A DNA stretch of 64,000 bases, taken from positions 1-64,000 of the forward strand of contig CAWFAI010000016.1 in the NCBI GenBank assembly GCA_963813725.1, in the 5' to 3' direction. Positions 57,991-64,000 of this stretch are shown here, one piece after another. The DNA comes from VGBV01 sp963813725 (lineage in GTDB: Bacteria > Actinomycetota > Thermoleophilia > Solirubrobacterales > 70-9). The notes beneath the pieces are model-generated. The model was not told the DNA's origin and did no database searches. It worked only from the letters and a program-made list of their open reading frames with translations. The position numbers were made by a program, and so were the translations under genes. Position 1 is the stretch's first letter, and every line of letters begins with the position of its first letter.

Positions 57991-58992
57991 TTGAAGAACC
58001 CTGTCGACGGCCATCGCCACGAACAGGATCGCCAGGTAGGCGAGCGAGCTGAGATAGAGGCGGCGGGCCGAGGGACGGGACGGGTGGCGGGCGAGCGAGG
58101 CAGCCATCGCGATGAACGCGGCGCCCAGCACCAGCGCGACCGCCAGGTAGATCGCGCCGAAGAGGCCGGTCAGGACCGGGCCGACCGTGATCGCCACCAG
58201 CAGCACCGAGTAACCGAGGATCTGGCGCCGCGTGGCCCCCTCGCCGCGGACCACCGGCAGCATCGGCACGCCGGTGCGCGCGTAGTCGTCGGCGATCAGC
58301 AGAGACAGCGCCCAGAAGTGGGGCGGGGTCCAGAAGAAGACGACCGCGAAGGGCCACAGGGCCTGGGCCTCGAGCGCGCCGGTCGCCGCCGCCCACCCGA
58401 CCAGCGGCGGCATCGCGCCGGCGGCGCCGCCGAGCACGATGTTGAGAGGCGTGCGCGGCTTCAGCCACAGCGTGTAGAGGAAGATGTAGCCGAGCAGGCC
58501 GCCCGCGGCGAGCACCGCGGCCAGCGTGTTGACCGTCAGGCCGAGCTGAGCGGTCGCGAGCGCGCCGAGCGCGATCCCGAAGGCAAGGCCGTGCGCGGGG
58601 TCGATCCTGCCGCTGGCGATGGGCCGGCCGCTGGTCCGCGCCATGCGAGCGTCCGACTCGCGTTCGAGGTAGTGGTTGATGGCGCCGGCGCCTCCAGCGG
58701 CGAGGTAGCCGCCGAGCATCGTCCACAGGATCGTCGACAGCGCCGGGCCGGACGGGTCGGCGACGAACATCGTCGCCACCGTGGTCAGCAGCAGCAGCGA
58801 GATGATGCGCGGCTTGGTGAGCGTGATGTAGTCGCGGACGACGTCCATGGCGCCCCGCGAGCCCTGCGACGCGCGCGAGGCGGGCATCGTCGGGGAGGGG
58901 GCCCCCGCGCGCGAGGCCGGGGTCGCCCCCGAGCCGTTGCGGCGCTTGCCCCCAGCGATGCCGCCGCCGATGTGCCCGGTCTTCGCCTCCAC
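57988..58992 (-). CDS. ctaB: Protohaem IX farnesyltransferase (haem O synthase)
   Basis: Adds a farnesyl group to haem B, giving haem O. 334 residues from GTG 58992, or about 287 from MDVVRDYITLTKPR. The first 48 residues are Gly/Ser/Ala-rich and not part of the enzyme fold. UbiA-family motifs are GAINHYLERESDARMART (NxxxDxxxD type), PLNIVLGGAAGAMPPLVGWAA, and FFWTPPHFWALSLLIADDYARTGVPMLPV. About nine membrane helices. It follows ctaA after a 3-base gap, so haem O and haem A synthesis are co-expressed. Confidence 0.93.
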   Translation of the reverse strand: MEAKTGHIGGGIAGGKRRNGSGATPASRAGAPSPTMPASRASQGSRGAMDVVRDYITLTKPRIISLLLLTTVATMFVADPSGPALSTILWTMLGGYLAAGGAGAINHYLERESDARMARTSGRPIASGRIDPAHGLAFGIALGALATAQLGLTVNTLAAVLAAGGLLGYIFLYTLWLKPRTPLNIVLGGAAGAMPPLVGWAAATGALEAQALWPFAVVFFWTPPHFWALSLLIADDYARTGVPMLPVVRGEGATRRQILGYSVLLVAITVGPVLTGLFGAIYLAVALVLGAAFIAMAASLARHPSRPSARRLYLSSLAYLAILFVAMAVDRVLQ

Positions 58993-58995
58993 CGG

Positions 58996-60069
58996 TCAGG
59001 CCTCCACGGCAGCGGTCGAGGACGAGCCACGCGCCGAGCGGGCCGCGGGCGCGCCGGCCGGAGCCGGCGACCAGGCGAGCGTGTAGGCGATCAGCACGAC
59101 GGTGCTCCACAGTAGCGTCGCCACGATCAGGTGGGCGAGGATCAGCGCCGCGTGCTCCTCGAGCAGCACGTTCAGCACCCCCAGCAGAACCTGGGCCGCC
59201 AGCAGCAGCCCCGCCGCGCCCAGCAGCCGCGAACGCGAGCCGCGGTAGAGCGCCAGGCCGAGGGTCAGCAGGATCGCCAGCGTCGCGGCATAGACGAACA
59301 CGCGGTGGGTCAGGTGGATGTCGCTGAGACGGCTCTCGCCGAAGGGCGCGACCCCCTGGTTGAGGCAGCCGGGGAACTCCTCGCCGCAGGCCATGTGGGC
59401 GCCCGCGATGTTGCGCTCGCTGCCGCTGACCCCCTCCTCCTCGGTCCCGGCGACGTAGCCGCCGGCGACGATCGCGCACAGCAGCAGCACCGCCGCGCCG
59501 GCGGCAAAGGGCTTCAGGCCACGGACCGGCTGGGCGCGTGGGGCAGGGCCCGCGTCCGGCGCAGCGCCGTCGCCCGCCGCGATCTCGGCGCGCGAGCGCA
59601 CGGAGATCCAGAGCACGAGCCCGATCAGCACCATCGCCAGCCCCAGGTGGGCCGCGACCAGTTCCTCGGCCAGGCTCCTCTCGACAGTGAGCCCGCCCAG
59701 GGCCGCCTGCACCAGGACCAGCACGCCCGCCGCGACCGAGGCTCGCAGCGGCCAGCGCAGCTCGCGCAGATGCTTGTAGGCGGTCCAGGCGAGCAGCGCA
59801 ATCAGGGCGGTGACCACGGCGGCCAGGACCCGGTGCGAGAACTCCACGATGACCTCGGTGTTGCTGAAGAAGGGGACCGCAGAGCCGTTGCACAGCGGCC
59901 AGCCCTCGGTGCCGCTGCCGCCAGGGCCACAGCCCAGGCCGGACTCGCTGACCCGAACGACCCCGCCCAGCACGATCAGGGCGAAGGTCGCGAGCGCGGT
60001 TAGGTCTGCAAGGCGGCGAAACCGGCGGAGCTGATCACTCCCGCCGCCGCCGGCGCGGGGGCCTGACAT
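58996..60069 (-). CDS. ctaA: Haem A synthase (COX15/CtaA)
   Basis: Oxidises haem O to haem A in the membrane; 357 residues, eight helices. The haem-binding histidines lie in EFSHRVLAAV, VAAHLGLAMV, LTHRVFVYAA and LAHLIVATLL. Two cysteine pairs are present (CGPGGSGTEGWPLC and CGEEFPGC), as in the Bacillus/actinobacterial type. A -10 box 9 bases before ATG 60069 gives it its own leaderless promoter, although the coxA-like gene upstream ends only 7 bases away. It supplies haem A to the oxidase at 50-54 kb. Confidence 0.93.
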   Translation of the reverse strand: MSGPRAGGGGSDQLRRFRRLADLTALATFALIVLGGVVRVSESGLGCGPGGSGTEGWPLCNGSAVPFFSNTEVIVEFSHRVLAAVVTALIALLAWTAYKHLRELRWPLRASVAAGVLVLVQAALGGLTVERSLAEELVAAHLGLAMVLIGLVLWISVRSRAEIAAGDGAAPDAGPAPRAQPVRGLKPFAAGAAVLLLCAIVAGGYVAGTEEEGVSGSERNIAGAHMACGEEFPGCLNQGVAPFGESRLSDIHLTHRVFVYAATLAILLTLGLALYRGSRSRLLGAAGLLLAAQVLLGVLNVLLEEHAALILAHLIVATLLWSTVVLIAYTLAWSPAPAGAPAARSARGSSSTAAVEA

Positions 60070-60076
60070 AGACGAG

Positions 60077-61822
60077 TCAGGCTACCGGCTCGCCGCTCGC
60101 GGCCCTGGCGGTCCGATCGGGCGCCCGGCGGCGCTCAACGGCGTCGCGCACGTCCCTCATCGGCTCGTCGCTGCGCACGTCCGGGACCACGTCGAAGTTG
60201 TGCGGGGGCGGCGGCGAGGTGGCCAGCCACTCCAGCGTGTCGCCGCGCCAGGGGTCGGGCCCGGCCCTGTTGCCGCTACCGGCGCTGATCGCGGCGTTCG
60301 CCAGCGAGGCCACGATCCCGATGGCCAGCACCACGGCGCCGATCGTGATCAGCAGGTTCAGGGCGTCGAGGCTCTGGTAGGTGTCGACGACCACCGCCAG
60401 GCCGCTGCCAGAGCCGTCATAGACGCTCTCCTCGTAGAACTTGAAGGCGTCCACCGGCTGTCCGTTCAAACCCGCCATCGCCATCGGGATGAAGGTCAGT
60501 TGCGCTCCGACGATGATCGTCGCCAGCGAGAACTTCCCCAGCGACTCGCCCATGAAGCGCCCGGTGAGCTTCGGGAACCAGTAGTGGAGCGCGGCGAGCC
60601 CGCCCAGCACGGGGCCCCCGACCAGCACGTAGCCGGTGTTGGCGCTGGAGTCCAGCGTGTCGGCCAGCAGCCAGTTGACGGGAATCACGGAGTGGACGAG
60701 CTCGCCCGCGAGCCCGAATGACAGCGTCGAGATCGCGCCGATCGCGAACAGCATCGGCGCTCGCAGCTCGATCGCGCCCGAAGCCATCGTTCCCAGCCAG
60801 TTCACGAACAGCAGCCCGACCGGGACCAGCAGCAGCAGCGCGGCCGCCATCGCGAAGTAGAGCCAACCGGCGGGGATCGAGGCGGTGTACATGTTCTGCA
60901 TCCAGGCGAGCAGGCCGAGTCCGCCGATCGCCGCCATCGAGAGGTTGACGGCGCGCCGGTTGATCAGCGGCTTGCGCGAGAAGGTGGCGACGATCTCCGA
61001 GATCGCCCCCGCCGCCGGCAGCACCATCAGCAGGTAGCAGCCGGTGAAGAAGATCCAGCTCAGGTGCTGCCAGTAGGTGGGGGCGCCGCCCTGGCCGGGA
61101 TCGAAGAAGACGCCGTTGAAGTGGCGGTCGATCTCCAGCATGGTGAGTGCCGCGATCATCGCCGGGCACGCGACCACCAGGACCCAGCTCGAGACCGCGG
61201 CCGAGAAGGTGAAGGGGGGAAGCCGCCGCCAGGCGAGGCCCGGCGCGCGCAGCCGGCGGATCGTCACGATCAGGTTCAGGGCGAGCAGCAGGAAGCCCAG
61301 CGCGCTCAGGCCGACAGCCGTGATCCAGACGTCGACGCCATTGTTGGAGATGAAGGCCGTGTCGGACAGCGGCGGCAGCGGGTTGAATCCGGCCTCGGGC
61401 GGCGTGTAGACGAAGCTCACGTAGAGCACGGCGCCGCCGATCACGTACAGCCAGAAGCTGAGGTTGGCGAGCCTCGGGAAGGCGAGGGAGCGAGCCCCGA
61501 TCTGAAGCGGCACCAGATAGGCGAAGAGGCCGAGCGCCAGCGGCAGGATGAAGAGGACGACCAGCGAGGCGCCCATCACCGACAGCAGGCGGTTGAAGGT
61601 GACCGGCTCGATCAGCGCGTTCTCGGGGATCACGAGCTGGGCGCGGATCAGCAGGAACTCCAGAACGGCCAGCGCCAGGAAGCCCAGCGCGGCCGCGATC
61701 ATCATGCGGCCGACGTCCTTGTGGTCCGTGCTGGTGGCGAGCTCCAGCCAGCGCGGCCGCGCCGAGGGGACCCCGTCGGTGACCAGCTCGGGGCGCTGCG
61801 GCGAGATCGGCCCGGCGCTCAT
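60077..61822 (-). CDS. Oxidase subunit I paralogue lacking all haem and copper ligands
   Basis: 581 residues, intact, twelve helices, with a clear haem-copper oxidase subunit I fold. It aligns without gaps to CtaD around every site. FNRLLSVMGAS for FNGLFSTHAAL: haem a His becomes Met83. WIFFTGCYLLMVLP for WFYSHPAVYIMMLP: CuB His becomes Thr260 and the cross-linked Tyr becomes Leu264. AWMQNMY for VWAHHMF: two CuB His become Gln309/Asn310. DTLDSSANTGYVL for DTYFVVAHIHFVL: both haem His become Asn395/Gly397. Structural sequences stay conserved (PLQIGARSLAFPRLANLSFWL, YWFPKLTGRFMGE). It cannot bind the catalytic metals as an oxidase does. The ATG overlaps the subunit II-like stop (ATGA). Confidence 0.88.
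   Translation of the reverse strand: MSAGPISPQRPELVTDGVPSARPRWLELATSTDHKDVGRMMIAAALGFLALAVLEFLLIRAQLVIPENALIEPVTFNRLLSVMGASLVVLFILPLALGLFAYLVPLQIGARSLAFPRLANLSFWLYVIGGAVLYVSFVYTPPEAGFNPLPPLSDTAFISNNGVDVWITAVGLSALGFLLLALNLIVTIRRLRAPGLAWRRLPPFTFSAAVSSWVLVVACPAMIAALTMLEIDRHFNGVFFDPGQGGAPTYWQHLSWIFFTGCYLLMVLPAAGAISEIVATFSRKPLINRRAVNLSMAAIGGLGLLAWMQNMYTASIPAGWLYFAMAAALLLLVPVGLLFVNWLGTMASGAIELRAPMLFAIGAISTLSFGLAGELVHSVIPVNWLLADTLDSSANTGYVLVGGPVLGGLAALHYWFPKLTGRFMGESLGKFSLATIIVGAQLTFIPMAMAGLNGQPVDAFKFYEESVYDGSGSGLAVVVDTYQSLDALNLLITIGAVVLAIGIVASLANAAISAGSGNRAGPDPWRGDTLEWLATSPPPPHNFDVVPDVRSDEPMRDVRDAVERRRAPDRTARAASGEPVA
60079..60084 (-). promoter_or_regulatory. -10 box of ctaA-ctaB, leaderless
   Basis: TAGCCT on the minus strand, 9 bases before ATG 60069, inside the last codons of the coxA-like gene. 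Confidence 0.5.
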
Positions 61823-62661
61823 TGCGAGGACCCTCCGCCGCCGCCCGGCGCGCTGCTCTCGATGCTCTCGCCCTCCTCGTCCAGGCCGCCGGACTCGATG
61901 CCGCCACCCGGCACGCTGTTCGCCGCGATTTCACCCTGGACGAACTCCTGCGCGTCCTGGATGTCGGCCGCCTGCTGCTCGAGCCACGCCTGGTACTCGG
62001 GCACGCTGACCACCCGCACCTCGGTCCGCATCGCCGCATAGGACGCGCCGGAGAACTGGTAGGAGGAGCCGAAGTACAGGCCCTCTGTGTCGGCCTTGAA
62101 CCAGGTTGCGTTGGACTGGTCGGGGACGGCGTCGAACTTTCCGCCCAGGCCCGGGACCCACCAGCGGTGGACGACGTCGGTCGAGGCGAGGTTGACGACC
62201 ACCGCCGTGTCGACGGGAACCACCAGCTCGTAGTAGGAGAAGGTCCCGTCGGGGTACTCGTAGCGCCACAGCCATTGCTGGCCCGAGGCGTTGATCTGCA
62301 GCGGCTCGGTGTCGCCGCCCGACGGCAGTTGGATGTCGCGCTGCGCGGTGCGCAGCGCCGAGGCCTGCAGCCCCTCCTCGCCGGACGCCTCGACCTCGCT
62401 GGCGCTGTCGGTGTAGATCACTCCCGCGCCGAAGATGACGACGGCGAGCGCGGTCAGCCCGGTCGCGATCAGCAGCTGGGCCGAGCGCCGGCTGCGAAGG
62501 CGGCGCGGCTCGCGGCCGCGCGCGGCGCGGAAGCGCATCACCAGCCCGATCAGCGCCGCGTTGACGGCGATGATCAGCAGGCCCGCGACGACGAGCATCA
62601 CCCAGTACAGGGCGTTGAGGTCGTCCGCGTTCGGGGAGTGGGCGGTCTCGGGGCCAAGCAA
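61819..62661 (-). CDS. Oxidase subunit II paralogue with CuA site lost
   Basis: 280 residues: two membrane helices, then the cupredoxin domain. It keeps GQQWLWRYEYPDG and DVVHRWWVPGLG (His165 retained). The CuA loop reads GSSYQFSGASYAAM where CtaC has ICTELCGLGHATM. Cys207 becomes Ser200, Glu209 Gln202, Cys211 Ser204 and His215 Tyr208; Met is kept (211). The C-terminus is a Gly/Ser/Glu-rich tail. The start is TTG 62661, supported by a TAGAAT box 9 bases upstream and by the N-terminus of related proteins; no ATG is available. It is co-translated with the ligand-free subunit I. Confidence 0.85.
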   Translation of the reverse strand: MLGPETAHSPNADDLNALYWVMLVVAGLLIIAVNAALIGLVMRFRAARGREPRRLRSRRSAQLLIATGLTALAVVIFGAGVIYTDSASEVEASGEEGLQASALRTAQRDIQLPSGGDTEPLQINASGQQWLWRYEYPDGTFSYYELVVPVDTAVVVNLASTDVVHRWWVPGLGGKFDAVPDQSNATWFKADTEGLYFGSSYQFSGASYAAMRTEVRVVSVPEYQAWLEQQAADIQDAQEFVQGEIAANSVPGGGIESGGLDEEGESIESSAPGGGGGSSQ

Positions 62662-62670
62662 GGCGGGGGC

Positions 62671-62676
62671 ATTCTA
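62671..62676 (-). promoter_or_regulatory. -10 box of the metal-free oxidase-like operon, leaderless
   Basis: TAGAAT on the minus strand, 9 bases before TTG 62661, identical in sequence and distance to the ctaC promoter at 50072. Confidence 0.6.
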
Positions 62677-62773
62677 TTCAGGGCGGTTGCGTCCCGGCTT
62701 TGGCTGGCTGGCCAAATCGCCGCTCGTTCTGGCATCATCGCCGCAGAGAGGCCGAGCGAGGAGGAGGACCCGG

Positions 62774-64000
62774 ATGGCGAGCAACGGAGGAGCCGCGACC
62801 GAGGGGACCGCGACGCAGGCGATGCGCCGCATGGCCGAGGCCGAGCCCGAGCTGGCCGCCCGGATGATGCTGCAGTCGATGCCCCTGGCCGCCGCCAGCC
62901 TTCCCGACGGCCTCAGCTACCGCCTCGAGCTCTCCGACCTCGGCGCCTGGCGCATCGTCCCCAACGGAGGCCACGCCGAGGTCAGCGAGGTGACGCCGGG
63001 CGGCGAGCTCAACGGCGACGCCTTCGCGATCGAGACCGATGCCCGCACGCTGGCGCTGCTCGCCGCCGGCGCCAACCCGCTGCCGGCGATGTTCCGCGGC
63101 CGCGTGCGGGTGCGGGGCAAGCGCCGCAAGGCGCTCGCGCTGCGGCGGCTGAGCCAGGACGCGGGCCCGCGCGAGCTGGCCAAGCTCGGCCTGCCGGTGG
63201 ATGCCGACCTGCTCTACCGGGCGCTCCCTTACGCGATCGAACCCGAGTGGACCCGAGGGCACAGCTTCCGGATCGGCTACGAGCTCGTCGGAGAGGGCGG
63301 CGGCACCTGGACCCTGGTGGTCGATGACGGCAGCGTCAGCTGCGAGCGCGGCCTTGACGATGAGCCCCAGTCGCTGGTGCGGATTCGCTACGAGGACTGG
63401 CTGAAGCTGCTGAGCGGCGAGTCCAACCCCACCGACTCCGCCCGTCTCGGCCTCACCGAGCTGCATGGCGAGATCCCCCCGGTGACCCTGGTGGGGCGCT
63501 GGATGGACCGCGCCGAGGGGCTCGACGGCCCAGAGCTCGAGCGCGAGGCGCGCCAGCGCCGCGTCCAAGCCGAGCGCGCCGCCTGGGGCTCCAGGCCCAC
63601 CCGCGGCGGCAACGGCGCCAGCTCAGACGCCGGTGACCCGGCCGAGTCCAAGCCGAGCAGGCCCAAGGGCGGCCTGATGGACTACGAGCAGCTCTACGCG
63701 CTCTGGGAGCGGCAGAACTGGCGCGCCCACGAGCTCGACTTCTCGGTCGACAAGGAGCACTGGGTGCAGACGCCGACCGAGTCCCAGCAGGAGACCGCCT
63801 TCAGCTTCGGCAGCTTCTACGTCGGCGAAGAGCGCGTCACCGCGGACCTGGCCCCTTTCCTGCTCGCCGCCCCCAACGGCGAGGTCGAGGCCTTCCTCGC
63901 CACCCAGCTAGTGGACGAGATGCGCCACGCGGTCTTCTTCGATCGCTGGATGGCCGAGGTGATGGCCCTGGAGGCCGACGACCTGCGCTCCCGCATCCGC
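62774..64000 (+). CDS. SCP2-SCP2-R2-like diiron fusion protein (3' end cut by window)
   Basis: Open to the right edge, 409 residues seen. AGGAGGAGG lies about 8 bases before ATG 62774. Residues about 15-135 look like an SCP2 sterol-carrier domain (LPDGLSYRLELSDLGAWRIVPNGG...LPAMFRGRVRVRGKRRKALAL). About 150-260 is a second one (FRIGYELVGEGGGTWTLVVDDGSVSCERG...RIRYEDWLKLLSGESNPTDSARLG). After a linker, residues about 300 onward resemble ribonucleotide-reductase R2/R2-like oxidases: YALWERQNWRAHELDFSVDKEHW, YVGEERVTADL, and EAFLATQLVDEMRHAVFFDRW with the ExxH metal motif. A lipid-binding part joined to a diiron oxygenase-like part suggests oxidation of a hydrophobic substrate. Confidence 0.75.
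   Translation, partial: MASNGGAATEGTATQAMRRMAEAEPELAARMMLQSMPLAAASLPDGLSYRLELSDLGAWRIVPNGGHAEVSEVTPGGELNGDAFAIETDARTLALLAAGANPLPAMFRGRVRVRGKRRKALALRRLSQDAGPRELAKLGLPVDADLLYRALPYAIEPEWTRGHSFRIGYELVGEGGGTWTLVVDDGSVSCERGLDDEPQSLVRIRYEDWLKLLSGESNPTDSARLGLTELHGEIPPVTLVGRWMDRAEGLDGPELEREARQRRVQAERAAWGSRPTRGGNGASSDAGDPAESKPSRPKGGLMDYEQLYALWERQNWRAHELDFSVDKEHWVQTPTESQQETAFSFGSFYVGEERVTADLAPFLLAAPNGEVEAFLATQLVDEMRHAVFFDRWMAEVMALEADDLRSRIR

Noticed and set aside
60077..62661. The metal-free oxidase pair as a quinol or nitric-oxide reductase variant
   Set aside because: Those relatives keep the six histidines of subunit I. Here all are replaced, so a change of electron donor cannot explain it.
60077..62661. 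The metal-free oxidase pair as a pseudogene
   Set aside because: Both frames are open and overlapping, structural residues are conserved, and a promoter matching that of ctaC is present.
1..64000. tRNA, rRNA, insertion sequence, integrase, phage or CRISPR features
   Set aside because: I looked for each on both strands and saw none. A tRNA-scan and repeat search would be needed to be certain.

Overview
The window is very GC-rich, densely packed actinobacterial chromosome. No gap between genes exceeds about 250 bases, and I see no tRNA, rRNA, insertion sequence, phage gene or CRISPR array. The gene set includes a short HU, a CysO-dependent type cysteine synthase, an A2-type cytochrome c oxidase, a c-di-AMP riboswitch before an M23 peptidase, and several small secreted proteins with two or four cysteines. 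Together these suggest a Thermoleophilia/Solirubrobacterales-type actinomycete; this placement is inference.

Layout. 0-2.6 kb: polar amino acid ABC importer. 2.6-6.4 kb: cysM-mec sulfur genes and conserved proteins. 6.5-10.6 kb: hyuB-hyuA hydantoinase/oxoprolinase pair. 10.8-15.3 kb: nadB, an HDAC-like deacetylase, a coiled-coil/HhH protein and a glycosyltransferase. 15.4-20.1 kb: orphan Flp pilin, rph-rdgB, a CDF transporter, roadblock protein, HU and pyrF. 20.1-26.9 kb: LysM protein, D,D-carboxypeptidase, PfkB kinase, guaB3-guaA behind a three-hairpin leader, and the M23 peptidase with its riboswitch. 27.1-37.9 kb: rplM-rpsI, glmM, glmS, a DUF3352 lipoprotein, acpS, nnr, alr and a CCA-adding-type enzyme, joining ribosome and cell-wall precursor genes. 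37.9-42.5 kb: secreted proteins, HIT, enoyl-CoA hydratase, infA, and an ECF sigma/anti-sigma pair. 42.5-46.4 kb: Drr-type ABC exporter coupled to a GH63-like glycosidase. 46.5-50.0 kb: tandem secreted paralogues, small proteins and a glycosyltransferase. 50.1-54.6 kb: ctaC-ctaD-USP-like-ctaE, the working terminal oxidase. 54.7-57.9 kb: small membrane and secreted proteins, a dihaem cytochrome c and a CBS protein. 58.0-62.7 kb: ctaB and ctaA in an operon with a second oxidase subunit I/II pair. 62.8 kb to the end: an SCP2-SCP2-R2-like diiron fusion, cut by the window edge.

The most striking item is the second subunit I/II pair at 60,077-62,661. It aligns without gaps to the working oxidase around every ligand site. 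All six haem/CuB histidines and the cross-linked tyrosine are replaced in subunit I. Both CuA cysteines and one CuA histidine are replaced in subunit II. Both frames are intact, so this looks like a conserved metal-free oxidase-like complex made together with the haem A synthesis enzymes.

Two further patterns run through the whole window. First, about two dozen genes have a TAnnnT hexamer (usually TAGnnT) 6-12 bases before the start codon and no ribosome binding site, which implies widespread leaderless transcription. Second, about a dozen single-base frameshifts break genes that must be functional, such as rpsI and acpS. These are best read as sequence or assembly errors, and I have annotated those genes across the shifts.
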